Shown here one piece after another: positions 44,711 through 53,810 of a DNA stretch of 64,000 nt. The number at the start of each line of letters is the position of its first letter. The first letter of the stretch is position 1. The DNA is from Streptoalloteichus hindustanus. Lineage in GTDB: Bacteria; Actinomycetota; Actinomycetes; Mycobacteriales; Pseudonocardiaceae. The position numbers were made by a program, and so were the translations under genes. The notes below the pieces were generated by a model. The model saw only the letters and a program-made list of their open reading frames with translations. It was not told the origin of the DNA and did not search any database. The DNA lies in the NCBI RefSeq assembly GCF_900129375.1, contig NZ_FQVN01000003.1:124001-188000 (forward strand), written 5' to 3'.

Positions 44711-45493
44711 TCAGAACGCGCTGTTCGCCAACCAGTCGTCGAGGACGGACCCGTCGCCTGTGACCTCGACGCCCGGGGCGCCCACCGGAAGCCGCCGCAG
44801 GACGACCAGCAGCAGCTCCTTCGCCGGGCCGCGGACCACCACGTCGGCCTGGGCCTCGGCGGCGCCGTCGCGCTCCATGCGCACCCCGTCCTGGCCGCGG
44901 TTCAGCAGCCACCGGCGGGGGCCGTCCCCGTCCGCGTCGGTCACCTCGAAGCGGAGCGACTGGGGGCGCTCGGACCGCACCGCCGGGCGGCGCGCCAGCA
45001 TCGCCGGCAGGGACACCAGGGAGAACCACTCGTCCAGCCCGTCCGCGGCGACCGCCACGTCGACCTGGAACGGCCGTCCGAGGGCGAGCGCGGCGTCCGC
45101 CCGGTGCACCAGGGTCTCGTGCGTCATCCGCCGCGCCCAGAAGATCGCCCGCGGGTCGTCCGAGAAGTTCCAGACGGCGGCGTCGGGACCCGCCTCCCGG
45201 ATCACGGCCACGAGATCCGCCGCGCCGGCTCGCAGCCACGCGTCCCGCTCGGCCGGGCCCTCGGGGAGCGCGGCGTCCGGAACGGCGTCGCGGGACGGCA
45301 TCTCGGTGGCGCGCGTGGCCACGATCGTCCGCGCCCAGCGGTGGGCCTGCCCGACGTGCTCGGCCAGCTGCGCCAGCGTCCACTCGGGACAGGTGGGGAC
45401 GGCGACCCCGTGGTCGGCGCCGTCGATGGTCTCGGCGAAGCGCGCGCCCTCGCCCTTGAGCTCCGCGTAGTAGCGGTCCGCGCTGAACGTCAT
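44711..45493 (-). CDS. Maleylpyruvate isomerase-like mycothiol-dependent protein (DinB fold)
   Basis: A 260-residue protein. The N-terminal MDMPI/DinB-like domain has RYYAELKGEGARFAETI, PTCPEWTLAQLAEHVGQAHRWA (metal-ligand His) and RRMTHETLVHRADAALALG (second His-containing helix). The C-terminal half has the SCP2-like MDMPI C-domain pattern (DVVVRGPAKELLLVVLRRLP). The family uses mycothiol, supporting an actinobacterial host. Substrate unknown. A GGGGGTTGTC precedes the ATG. Confidence 0.88.
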   Translation of the reverse strand: MTFSADRYYAELKGEGARFAETIDGADHGVAVPTCPEWTLAQLAEHVGQAHRWARTIVATRATEMPSRDAVPDAALPEGPAERDAWLRAGAADLVAVIREAGPDAAVWNFSDDPRAIFWARRMTHETLVHRADAALALGRPFQVDVAVAADGLDEWFSLVSLPAMLARRPAVRSERPQSLRFEVTDADGDGPRRWLLNRGQDGVRMERDGAAEAQADVVVRGPAKELLLVVLRRLPVGAPGVEVTGDGSVLDDWLANSAF

Positions 45494-45694
45494 GACAACC
45501 CCCAGGTCGTGATCTCCGGTCCTGATCGAGTTTGCCCGACGCGGGTGACGAGCCGCCGGCCGTCCCCCGCCACCGGCGCCCACGCCGTCCCCCGTCCGAC
45601 GGGCCTGCCAGCGCGAACACCGTCCGAGAACTCCCAGGTGAATTCCCGGGGTCGTCGCATCACAGGCCGACCAACGGCAGGAGCCGGACACGAC

Positions 45695-45730
45695 GGCGGG
45701 GCGGAGGACCTGGTGGTCCTCCGCCCCGCC
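45695..45730 (-). terminator. Terminator after the DedA gene
   Basis: A perfect 16-bp inverted repeat (GGCGGGGCGGAGGACC / GGTCCTCCGCCCCGCC) with loop TGGT, about 50 bases beyond the DedA stop on the minus strand. Confidence 0.8.
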
Positions 45731-45778
45731 TGACGAGCGCGCCCGCACCGCGACCGGAGCGGGCGGAACCGGTGTTTC

Positions 45779-46462
45779 TCAGTTGCCGGAGGGCTCCAGC
45801 TCGCGCGCCTCGCCAGAGCCGGTGCCGGTGCTGGTGCCGGCGGCCGCTGCCCGAGCCGCCCGACGCCGCTTCACGAGCACCACGATGGCCACGACCAGGA
45901 CCAGGACCGCGATCAGGATCCAGCTCGCCCGGCCCAGGACCTTCTCGATGGCCTTGGCCGAGGCGCCGAAGGCCGCCCCGATCCCGATGTGCAGGCAGGA
46001 CCAGCCGATGGCGCCGAGCAGCGAGGCCGGGAGGAACTTCCGGTAGGGCAGTCCGGACGTGCCGGCCGCCGCCGGGGTCAGCGTGCGCACCACGGGCAGG
46101 AAGCGGGCGAAGAACACCGCGCGCGCGCCGTGCTTGCGGAGCAGCTCGCCCGCCCGGTCCCAGTGGTGCTGGCCGAGCTTGCGCACCACCCGGCTCTCCC
46201 GCATCCTCGGCCCGAACCGGTGGCCGAGGTAGTAGCCCACCGAGTCGCCCAGCGCGGCGCACACCGCGACGACCAGGGCCATGATCACGAAGGTCGGGCG
46301 GTCGGTGACCGCGGTGGACGCGATCAGCAGGCCGGCCTCACCGGGCACCAGGAAGCCCAGGCCGAGCGTGCACTCCCCGAAGGCCAGGGCGCCGGCCGCA
46401 GCGATGACCGCGGGCTTGGGCAGCTCGGCCAGATGCTCCAGGGCGTCGGTCAGCAGTGCCAC
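45779..46462 (-). CDS. DedA-family membrane protein
   Basis: A 227-residue polytopic protein. ALAFGECTLGLGFLVPGEAGLLIAS, ALGDSVGYYLGHRFGP and HGARAVFFARFLPVVRTLTPAAAGTSGLPYRKF are DedA/VTT motifs, the last being the conserved amphipathic re-entrant region with its Arg. DedA proteins are implicated in undecaprenyl-phosphate or phospholipid flipping. The GTG at 46462 follows AGGAGGAGGAAC. The gene lies 145 bases downstream of, and in the same direction as, the MprF-like gene, which suggests joint envelope function. Confidence 0.92.
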   Translation of the reverse strand: MALLTDALEHLAELPKPAVIAAAGALAFGECTLGLGFLVPGEAGLLIASTAVTDRPTFVIMALVVAVCAALGDSVGYYLGHRFGPRMRESRVVRKLGQHHWDRAGELLRKHGARAVFFARFLPVVRTLTPAAAGTSGLPYRKFLPASLLGAIGWSCLHIGIGAAFGASAKAIEKVLGRASWILIAVLVLVVAIVVLVKRRRAARAAAAGTSTGTGSGEARELEPSGN

Positions 46463-46607
46463 GAAGTTCCTCCTCCTGCGCGGCTGGCCGGCTGCCGTCC
46501 GCGGTCTGTGCGTCAAGGTAGCGGTCCGCCCGGTGCGCCCGGATCGGCTCCCGGGACCCCCGGTCATCCACCTGAGGTCTGATATCCGCCCCCGAACGGA
46601 CCAGGGG

Positions 46608-48857
46608 TCATCGGGGGGCGTTGCCGGACGGGACGGGCGCGCGCCGCGAGCCCGCGGTCACGACCCTCCTGGCCCGGACGCGGGCCACGTGCTCCGACTC
46701 GCGCGGGGCGGTCGCGGTTCCCTCGGGTACCCCGGACAGCACGGGCGGCACAGGGGGCACAGGGGGCGCGGAGGACGTGGCCGGCACAGCCGGCGTGGAC
46801 GGCTCCGGGACCGTCGTCGGCTCCTCGGCGGGCTCCGGACGGGCACGCCGCGCCAGCGCCCACGCCAGCAGCGCGCCGAGGCCCGCGGCCGCCCAGTGCT
46901 CGCTGGCGGTGAGTCCGTCGCTGTAGACCAGGTCGCCGACGAGCACCAGCCCGATCACCACGGCGAACCCGCGCCGGCGCAGCGACACGACCAACGCCCC
47001 GCACGCGCCGGCGACCGCGGCCGAGGGGCCGTAGTCGGCCCTGGCGAGCCAGTCGGCCAGCCCCAGCGACCACGACACGGCGAAGGCGAGCAGGGTCGGC
47101 ACGAAGTGGCCGACGAGCAGGGCGAGGAGCGCGGAGCGCGCGCCGGCCGTGGCCTCCAGCACCGCCACCACGAACACGACGGTGAACACCACCCACCCGA
47201 CGTGGAGGAGGTGGTAGGCGCCGAACGGGCTGGTGAACAGCCGCCACCAGGTGTCGCGCACCAGGTCGTCGCCCCGGTACTGGGTCGCCCACCGCGCCGC
47301 CGGCCCGGTCCACGGCAGCACGCCGAGCAGCCCGCCGACGGTGGTGGTGACCAGCGTGACGGTGGTGACCGGGAGGCGGCGCAGCGCGGCCAGGCGGCCG
47401 GAGCCGGCCAGCCGGTCGCGGACCGGGCCGAGGTGCCGGGCCACCGCGCCGGTCACGGCGCCGGCCACGAACGTCGCCGCCCGCCGCAGGCCCGCCCTGA
47501 GGTGGCGGGCCCGCGGCCGCACCAGGAAGCCCTCGACCCGCGCCATCGCCAGCCCCACCCGCACCAGGTCGAGCCGGGACTCCAGCAGGACGTAGCGGGG
47601 TGCCCAGCTCGGCCCGAACTTCCGGTTGAACCGGTACAGCGACTGGATCTGCGCCCACCGGGACGCCGTGAGCACCACCGTCCGCCACAACCGGCCCCAC
47701 GGGCCCCTCGCCTCGCCGGCCAGCGAGCGGCGCTGCACGGCGAAGTTCAGCGAGAGCCGCCGCAGGCCGGTGGCCGCGAGCCGCAGGGCGGCCTCCACCA
47801 CCAGGAAGTCGTTGAGGATCGCCGGAGCCTCGCGCAGCCGGCGCATCACGTCCAGGCTCATCCCGTCCGCGGCCCACGGCACCAGGTGCAGGAACCCGTG
47901 CACCCGGCCGTCGGCCCCGCGGCCGAGCACGACCAGGCAGTCGGGGTCGCGCGGGTCGAACAGCCGCGACAGCGCCATGGAGAAGCCCCGCTCGGCGGCG
48001 TCGCCCCGCCAGTCGGCCGACACCTCGGCCAGCTCCGCTCGGTCGGCCGGGGTGAGGTCGCCGACGCGCCGCACCTCGGCGGTGTAGCCCGCCCGCTGCG
48101 CCCGGCGCCAGCTCTGCCGGGCGATGCGCAGCGTCCGGCCCTCGGTGCTGAACGAGGTCAGGTCGAGCACGGCCTCGCAGCCGAAGTACAGGGGCAGGAA
48201 GCCGGCCCTCCGGTAGGCCGCCGCGGCGCGGGCGCCGGCGCCGATCACCGCCGGGACCCGGCCCTGGCGCAGCGCCTCGGCCCGCAGCTCGCGCACCGCC
48301 GCCGGCCAGGCCGTCGGGTCGCCGAGCGGGTCGCCGCTGGCCAGCAGGACCGAGCCCACCGGCCGCGCGGACACGGCGGCCTCGCCGGCGTCCCCGGCGC
48401 GCAGCAGGGTCCGGTCGTCGCGGGTCGTGAAGTACCCCAGGGAGTCCGGGCAGTCGCGGAGCTCGCGCCGGGACGGGGAACTCGGGAGCGGCCGGTCCCC
48501 CGGGCGCGGGACAGCCGGGAAGGCGCGCCAGCACGCGGCCAGGACGGCGGTGAGGGCCGCGACGGCGGCGGCGAGCAGCGGGCGCCCCGTGACGAGCAGC
48601 GCGGTGGCGACGGCGGCGCCAGCCGCGGTCGCGGCGAGGTGCCCTGCGCGCAGCCGGCGGCGCAGGACCCAGCCCAGGGGGATCAGCGCGGTGGCGGTCA
48701 CCGCCGACCAGAGCCCGAGCGCCGGGGACAGCGCCAGGGACAGCACGCCCGCCGCGCCCACGCCGCCGGCGGCCAGCCGGGGCGCCACCGCGACGCCCCG
48801 CGGCCATCGCGTTCGGCCCGCCCCGCCCGTGTCCCGCGCGCGCTCCGTCGCGTGCAT
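46608..48857 (-). CDS. MprF-like protein: DUF2156 lysyltransferase domain plus C-terminal membrane domain
   Basis: A 749-residue protein. N-terminal hydrophobic helices (about 30-115) precede a DUF2156/GNAT-like domain (about 140-420: SLGYFTTRDDRTLL, AAAAYRRAGFLPLYFGCEAVLDL, RQSWRRAQRAGY, SLNFAVQRRSLA, and FNRKFGPSWAPRYV at its end). Then comes a multi-helix rhomboid-like membrane domain (about 500-680: WWRLFTSPFGAYHLLHVGWVVF, LLVGHFVPTLLAF). The DUF2156 part matches aminoacyl-phosphatidylglycerol synthases (MprF/LysX type). The order soluble domain then membrane domain is unlike classical MprF. The ATG at 48857 follows GGGGGCGACC. Confidence 0.88.
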   Translation of the reverse strand: MHATERARDTGGAGRTRWPRGVAVAPRLAAGGVGAAGVLSLALSPALGLWSAVTATALIPLGWVLRRRLRAGHLAATAAGAAVATALLVTGRPLLAAAVAALTAVLAACWRAFPAVPRPGDRPLPSSPSRRELRDCPDSLGYFTTRDDRTLLRAGDAGEAAVSARPVGSVLLASGDPLGDPTAWPAAVRELRAEALRQGRVPAVIGAGARAAAAYRRAGFLPLYFGCEAVLDLTSFSTEGRTLRIARQSWRRAQRAGYTAEVRRVGDLTPADRAELAEVSADWRGDAAERGFSMALSRLFDPRDPDCLVVLGRGADGRVHGFLHLVPWAADGMSLDVMRRLREAPAILNDFLVVEAALRLAATGLRRLSLNFAVQRRSLAGEARGPWGRLWRTVVLTASRWAQIQSLYRFNRKFGPSWAPRYVLLESRLDLVRVGLAMARVEGFLVRPRARHLRAGLRRAATFVAGAVTGAVARHLGPVRDRLAGSGRLAALRRLPVTTVTLVTTTVGGLLGVLPWTGPAARWATQYRGDDLVRDTWWRLFTSPFGAYHLLHVGWVVFTVVFVVAVLEATAGARSALLALLVGHFVPTLLAFAVSWSLGLADWLARADYGPSAAVAGACGALVVSLRRRGFAVVIGLVLVGDLVYSDGLTASEHWAAAGLGALLAWALARRARPEPAEEPTTVPEPSTPAVPATSSAPPVPPVPPVLSGVPEGTATAPRESEHVARVRARRVVTAGSRRAPVPSGNAPR

Positions 48858-49987
48858 GGTCGCCCCCACTCTCCCCGGATTCGGTGTCCACCGGTCGGCG
48901 AGAGCCACCTGTCGCGCGCCGGTCGTCCCTGACCAGGACAGCGGAGCCCGATCACCCTGACATCAGCCGATCGGCCAGCCCGAACCGACCGATGGGCGAG
49001 GCATGCCCGGCCGATGGGCCACGGGCGAGTGGACCACCACAGCCAGTGACGGAGGGTCCAGAACCACGCCAAGCGGGGGTGAAAGTACCCACCCAAGTGG
49101 CTGATCTCAGCGGGAGGACTTCCCATACCGCCGCAAAGATTGAGTAAAGACGTCATTACCTGTGCGGGACAGGAGCGGGCACCCGCCGCGTTCGCCCCCG
49201 CGCCGGCCACGCCGCCAGCTGGCCACGCGGACGAACACCCGCAGCGCACGACCGACCCGGCCGGTCCCGACCAGGGGCCACCGCCGACCCGCCGCCCGAC
49301 CCCGGCGCGCGCCAGTCCAGTCCAGCCGCCGACCAAGCCGCCGAACCAGGTTGCCGAACCAGGTTGCCGAACCGGGCCAGCCGCCCAGCCCGTCAACCCG
49401 ACTGTCCGAACCGGACAGTCCAGTCCGGACAGTCCCGTCCAGACAGCGCGACCCGGGCGGTCCGGCACCGACCAGCCAGCGCTGGACCAGCACAGCGCCG
49501 ACCGCGCCCGACCCGGAGGTGTCCGATGGCCGCCACGACAGCGCTCCGCGCCGCGGCCGGGCAGAACCCCGAGCCGGACCACGGCACCCGGAACCGGGTG
49601 GCGCCCGCCCGGCCGACCCGGCGTCCGACCCGTCGGCCCGGCCTGACGAGACCGCACCGCCCCCCGCCGTCCGCGGCTCGCCCCCACCCGCACCCGGCCG
49701 TCGGCCGCGGCAGCGGCAGACCGGGCGCCGCGCACGGCAACCTCCCCCGGCGAGGCGACCCGAACCCGTCCCACCCGGCCCGGCCACCCCTGCCGCGGCC
49801 CGCGACCACGGTGTCCCCCGCCGTTCGCTGACCGGGCGAGCGCGCCCCCTCCGCCGCCCGGCGCCCCTCGACCCCGCGCCTCGCCGCGTCGCCCGCGGCG
49901 GGGACGCCCACCACGCCCCGACCCGGCCTCGGACCGCCACCCCGGCGGCCCGCGGTCGACCGACCCCACTTCCGGATGGAGGCCGCC
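48858..49987. other. Gene-free divergent intergenic region (1.1 kb)
   Basis: No protein-like frame with a ribosome binding site is seen. It contains an AT-richer patch at about 49120-49160 with a palindrome, 2.5 copies of a 13-mer (CCGAACCAGGTTG) from 49341, the inverted repeat ACTGTCCG-AAC-CGGACAGT (49401-49419) and the palindrome GTCCGGAC (49423-49430). It should hold the promoters of the MprF-like and SulP genes. Confidence 0.5.
49144..49159. promoter_or_regulatory. Near-perfect 16-bp palindrome, operator candidate
   Basis: GTAAAGACGTCATTAC is a palindrome except for one symmetric pair, in the only AT-rich patch of the divergent region. TTGAGT just upstream (49139-49144) may be a -35. Confidence 0.45.
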
Positions 49988-52336
49988 ATGACCACCCCCC
50001 GCCGCCCCCGCGACCGCGCGGAGCACCACAGCACCGCCGGCCCGCCCACCGCGTCCCCGCCGTCCGCCGCCCCCGGCGACGGCAGCCCGCCCGGCCCCCG
50101 GCTGGCCGCGCACCTGCTGGCGAACCTGCGCCACGACCTGCCGTCCTCCCTGGTGGTCTTCCTCGTGGCGGTGCCGCTGTCGCTCGGCATCGCGGCCGCC
50201 TCGGGCGCGCCGCTGATGGCGGGCCTGCTCTCGGCCGCGGTCGGCGGCGTGGTGGCCGGCGCGCTGGGCGGCGCGCCGCTCCAGGTGACCGGGCCGGCCG
50301 CCGGGCTCACCGTGGTGGTCGCCGACCTGGTGACGCGCTTCGGCTGGGCGGCCACGGCCGGCATCACGGCGGTGGCCGGCCTCGTGCAGCTCCTGCTCGG
50401 CGTGACCAGGGTGGGCCGCGCCGCGCTGTCGCTGTCGCCGGCCGTGGTGCACGGCATGCTCGCCGGCATCGGCGCGGTGATCGCGGTGAGCCAGCTGCAC
50501 ATCGTGCTGGGCGGGCAGCCGCAGAGCTCGGTGCTGGCGAACCTGCGGGACCTGCCGGCCCAGCTCGTCGGCCACCACGACGCGGCGGCGCTGGTGGGCG
50601 CGGTGACGATCGTCCTGATGCTGGTGTGGCCCCGGCTGCCCGTGGTGGCGGCGGTGCCCGCCCCGCTGGCCGCCGTGGCCACCGCGACGGTCCTCGCGGC
50701 GGCGCTCGACCTCGACCTGCCGCGGGTGGCGCTGCCCGACGACCTGTTGTCCGGGCTCACCCGGCCGGAGCTGCCGGACGCGCCGCCGACCGCGATCGTC
50801 GTCGCGGTGCTCACGATCGCCGCGGTCGCCAGCGTCGAGTCCCTGCTGTCGGCCGTGGCGGTGGACCGGCTGCACGACGGCCCCCGCGCCGACCTGGACC
50901 GCGAGCTGGTCGCGCAGGGCGCGGCCAACCTGGCCGTCGGCGCGCTCGGCGGCCTGCCCGTCACCGGCGTGATCGTGCGCAGCTCCGCCAACGTCAACGC
51001 CGGCGCGCGCACCAGGATGTCCGCGATCCTGCACGGGCTGTGGATCACGTTGTTCGTGGTCACGCTGACCTCGCTGCTGGAGCGGATCCCGCTCAGCGCG
51101 CTCGCCGCGGTGCTCGTGGTCATCGGCGTGCGGCTGGTCAACCTCGCGCACATGCGGCTGCTGTGGCGGCACCGCGAGTTCGCCGTCTACGCCACGACGT
51201 TCCTCGGCGTGGTGCTGCTGGACCTGATGAAGGGCGTGCTGCTGGGCATCGCGGTCGCCGTCCTGCTCGCCCTGTACCGGCTCACGCACACCACCATCCG
51301 CGCGGAGGACCACGGCGACCAGGGCTGGCGCCTGGTGCTGCGGGGGTCGCTGGTGTTCCTCTCCGTCGGCCGCCTGGTCCGCGAACTGCGGCGGATTCCC
51401 GACGGGCGGCGGGTGCTGGTGGAGCCGCACGTCGACTTCATGGACCACGCGGCGTTCGAGGCGCTGCACGAGTGGCGGCTGGGCTACACGAGGCGGGGTG
51501 GCCTGGTCGTGGTCGAGGAGGTGCAGGACACCTGGTACGAGCGGGCCGCCAGGGGCCGCCCCGAGCAGCGGCGGTCGCTGCCCGACCTGTCGCCGCGCTG
51601 GTTCGCGCCCTGGTCGCACTGGCAACGCCTGCACGAGGAGCCGTCGGCCGCCGCCGCGCCGCCCGAGCGGAACGGCCCCGAGCGGAACGGCCCCGACCCG
51701 ATGCTCCTGGGCCTGCACGAGTTCGAGCGCCGGTGCGCGCCGCTGGTGCGCCCGTTCCTCGCCGAGTTGGCCGCCCGCCAACGCCCCACGCAGCTGTTCC
51801 TCACCTGCGCGGACTCGCGCGTCGTGCCGAACCTCATCACGACGAGCGGGCCGGGCGACCTGTTCTGCGTGCGCAACATCGGCAACCTGGTGCCCAGGGC
51901 GGACGACGGGGACGACTCCGTGGGCGCCGCCGTCGAGTACGCGGTGGACGTCCTCGGGGTGACCACCCTCGTCGTGTGCGGGCACTCCGACTGCGGGGCG
52001 ATGAAGGCCGTGCTCGGCGGTCCCCCGCCCGGCGACTCGCACCTCGCGGGCTGGCTGCGCCACGCCCAGCCGAGCCTGATCCGCTTCCACGACAACGGGT
52101 TGCCGCCGGTGCGCGGCGCCGGGGCCGCGGAGCGGCCGAGGCTGGAGCGGCTGTGCGTCGCGAACGTGGTGCAGCAGCTCGACAACCTGCGCACCTACCC
52201 CGTCGTGCGGCGGGCGGTCGAGGACGGGCGGCTGGGCCTGATCGGGATGTACTTCGACATCTCGGAGGCCCGCGTCTACCTCGTCGACCAGGACACCGGG
52301 GCGCTCGCCCCGGTGGAGGACCTGGCCACCTCGTGA
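49988..52336 (+). CDS. SulP-family transporter fused to beta-carbonic anhydrase
   Basis: A 782-residue fusion. A disordered N-terminus leads into a SulP membrane domain (about 45-450: LPSSLVVFLVAVPLSLGIAAASGAPLMAGLLSA, LSPAVVHGMLAGIGAVIAVSQ, GGLPVTGVIVRSSANVNAGARTRMSAILHG). A short STAS-like region follows at about 455-520. The C-terminal beta-carbonic anhydrase (about 575-780) has zinc ligands in CADSRVVPN and CGHSDCGAMKAVL. Such fusions probably import bicarbonate or couple it to CO2 hydration. GGAGG before ATG 49988 decides the start over ATG 49976. Confidence 0.95.
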   Translation: MTTPRRPRDRAEHHSTAGPPTASPPSAAPGDGSPPGPRLAAHLLANLRHDLPSSLVVFLVAVPLSLGIAAASGAPLMAGLLSAAVGGVVAGALGGAPLQVTGPAAGLTVVVADLVTRFGWAATAGITAVAGLVQLLLGVTRVGRAALSLSPAVVHGMLAGIGAVIAVSQLHIVLGGQPQSSVLANLRDLPAQLVGHHDAAALVGAVTIVLMLVWPRLPVVAAVPAPLAAVATATVLAAALDLDLPRVALPDDLLSGLTRPELPDAPPTAIVVAVLTIAAVASVESLLSAVAVDRLHDGPRADLDRELVAQGAANLAVGALGGLPVTGVIVRSSANVNAGARTRMSAILHGLWITLFVVTLTSLLERIPLSALAAVLVVIGVRLVNLAHMRLLWRHREFAVYATTFLGVVLLDLMKGVLLGIAVAVLLALYRLTHTTIRAEDHGDQGWRLVLRGSLVFLSVGRLVRELRRIPDGRRVLVEPHVDFMDHAAFEALHEWRLGYTRRGGLVVVEEVQDTWYERAARGRPEQRRSLPDLSPRWFAPWSHWQRLHEEPSAAAAPPERNGPERNGPDPMLLGLHEFERRCAPLVRPFLAELAARQRPTQLFLTCADSRVVPNLITTSGPGDLFCVRNIGNLVPRADDGDDSVGAAVEYAVDVLGVTTLVVCGHSDCGAMKAVLGGPPPGDSHLAGWLRHAQPSLIRFHDNGLPPVRGAGAAERPRLERLCVANVVQQLDNLRTYPVVRRAVEDGRLGLIGMYFDISEARVYLVDQDTGALAPVEDLATS

Positions 52337-52341
52337 CAGTC

Positions 52342-52375
52342 GGCCGGTGCGGTGCCGCCCGGCACCGCACCGGCC
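52342..52375. terminator. Bidirectional terminator hairpin
   Basis: A perfect 15-bp inverted repeat GGCCGGTGCGGTGCC / GGCACCGCACCGGCC with loop GCCC, between the convergent SulP and small membrane protein genes. Confidence 0.8.
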
Positions 52376-52390
52376 CTCACACGCGGTGCC

Positions 52391-52873
52391 TCACGCGCGG
52401 CGGGGCCGCCGTCGGCGCGCCGGTCCCCGGTCCCGGTCCCGAACTCGGACCCGGACCCGGACCCGGTCCCGGTCGTCGGCGGCCGCCCGCCGACCGCCGA
52501 CGACCAGGAGCAGCCCGACCAGGACGCCGGCGAGGTAGGTGGCGTTGCCCGGCCACCCGAGGTCGAGGTGGTCGCCGAAGGGCAGGCGCACCATGCCGGC
52601 GATGGCGGTGACGAGCACCGCGTGCGCGGCGAGGACCGCCAGTCCGAACACCCGCACGCCGGCGGGGCCGCGCAGGACGACGAAGCGCAGCAGCCCCAGG
52701 CCGATCTGGGCGAGGTGGACGCCCGTTCCCACCGGCCGCCCGGCCACCACCGCGCCGACCCCCACCGCCGAGGCCAGCCCGCTCACCCCCAGCACCAGGT
52801 ACCCGAAGCCCAGCGCGGCGCCGAGCACCCTGGGCAGGTCGGCCGGTCCGTGCCGGCGCTCTCCCGCGGTCAT
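52391..52873 (-). CDS. Small four-helix membrane protein (DUF4383-like)
   Basis: A 160-residue protein with hydrophobic helices at about 17-45, 52-66, 72-93 and 108-128. The WPGNATYLAGVLVGLLLVVGG segment and overall layout resemble DUF4383 proteins, but the match is not certain. The C-terminus is a charged repeat (DRDRVRVRVRVRDRDRG) coded by a CCCGGA-type tandem repeat, probably disordered. GAGGTGGTCGGCG precedes the ATG. Confidence 0.75.
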   Translation of the reverse strand: MTAGERRHGPADLPRVLGAALGFGYLVLGVSGLASAVGVGAVVAGRPVGTGVHLAQIGLGLLRFVVLRGPAGVRVFGLAVLAAHAVLVTAIAGMVRLPFGDHLDLGWPGNATYLAGVLVGLLLVVGGRRAAADDRDRVRVRVRVRDRDRGPARRRRPRRA

Positions 52874-52904
52874 CGCCGACCACCTCGCTCCCCTGACAGG
52901 GCCG

Positions 52905-53810
52905 CTACCTGCTCCCGGTGGTGGCGATGCCCTGGACGAAGTACCGCTGGGCCGCGAAGAACAACAGCACCATGGGCACGGTCGCCAGCACGTTGGCCGC
53001 CAGCACCAGGTCCCACCGCATCTCCCCGCCCTGGCCGAACCGGTCGAGCACCACCTTCAACCCCCTCGGCAGGGTGAACAGGTGCGGCTCCTGCAGGTAG
53101 ACCAGCGGCTTGAGCAGGTCGGTCCAGCTCGCCCTGAGCTCGAACACCAGGCTGATCACCAGGGCCGGCCGGCTCAGCGGCAGCACGACGTGCCGGAACA
53201 GGCCGAGGTGGCCCAGGCCGTCCACCCGGCCGGCGTCGAGCAGCTCCGGCGGCAGCGTCAGGAAGAACTGCCGCAACAGGAAGACGTAGAAGGCCGAGCC
53301 GAACAGGTTGCCGGCCCACAGCGGGACCTGCGTCCCGGTGAGCCCCATGGCCTCCCAGATCGCGTAGGTGGGGATCAGCGTGACGGCGGCCGGCAGCATC
53401 ATCGTGGCGAGCACGAGCCCGAAGAGGAGCTCCCGGCCGGGGAAGCGGAGGAACGCGAAGGCGAAGGCCACCAGGGCGCTGCTCGCGGTCACGGTCACCG
53501 CGGCCGCCGCCGCGACCGCTCCCGTGTTCAGCAACCAGGTGAGCAACGGGATCTCGCGGAAGACGGTGACGTAGTTGTGCCACACGAAGGTGCTGGGCCA
53601 CGGCGAGCCGTCGAACACCTCCGCGCGGGGTTTCAGCGAGGCGCCGACCATCCACACCAGGGGGTAGGTGAAGACCACGGCGAGCACCGCGAGCGCCGCG
53701 ACGGCCACCACACCGCCGCCGCCGCGTCGACGCCCGCCAGGTCGACGCCCGCTGACCCGCGCCGCGGCCGGAGGAGGGCGCTCCGCGCCCGTCACCGCCG
53801 CCACGGTCAC
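52905..53810 (-). CDS. Carbohydrate ABC transporter permease (MalG-like)
   Basis: A 301-residue inner-membrane permease with six helices and the EAA-type loop LLDAGRVDGLGHLGLFRHVVLPLSRPAL, which docks the ATPase. YFVQGIATTGSR ends the protein as in CUT1 permeases. The GTG at 53810 overlaps the MalF-like stop (GTGA), with GGGGAGGCG before it. A Gly/Arg-rich 35-residue N-terminus precedes the first helix. Third gene of a three-gene sugar importer. Confidence 0.93.
   Translation of the reverse strand: MTVAAVTGAERPPPAAARVSGRRPGGRRRGGGGVVAVAALAVLAVVFTYPLVWMVGASLKPRAEVFDGSPWPSTFVWHNYVTVFREIPLLTWLLNTGAVAAAAAVTVTASSALVAFAFAFLRFPGRELLFGLVLATMMLPAAVTLIPTYAIWEAMGLTGTQVPLWAGNLFGSAFYVFLLRQFFLTLPPELLDAGRVDGLGHLGLFRHVVLPLSRPALVISLVFELRASWTDLLKPLVYLQEPHLFTLPRGLKVVLDRFGQGGEMRWDLVLAANVLATVPMVLLFFAAQRYFVQGIATTGSR

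Noticed and set aside
46281-52090. Long frames antisense to the MprF-like and SulP genes (e.g. 46281-48932 plus, 48698-52090 minus)
   Set aside because: They span several real genes and gaps, are Arg/Gly/Pro-rich, and lack motifs; they arise from absence of stop codons in high-GC DNA.
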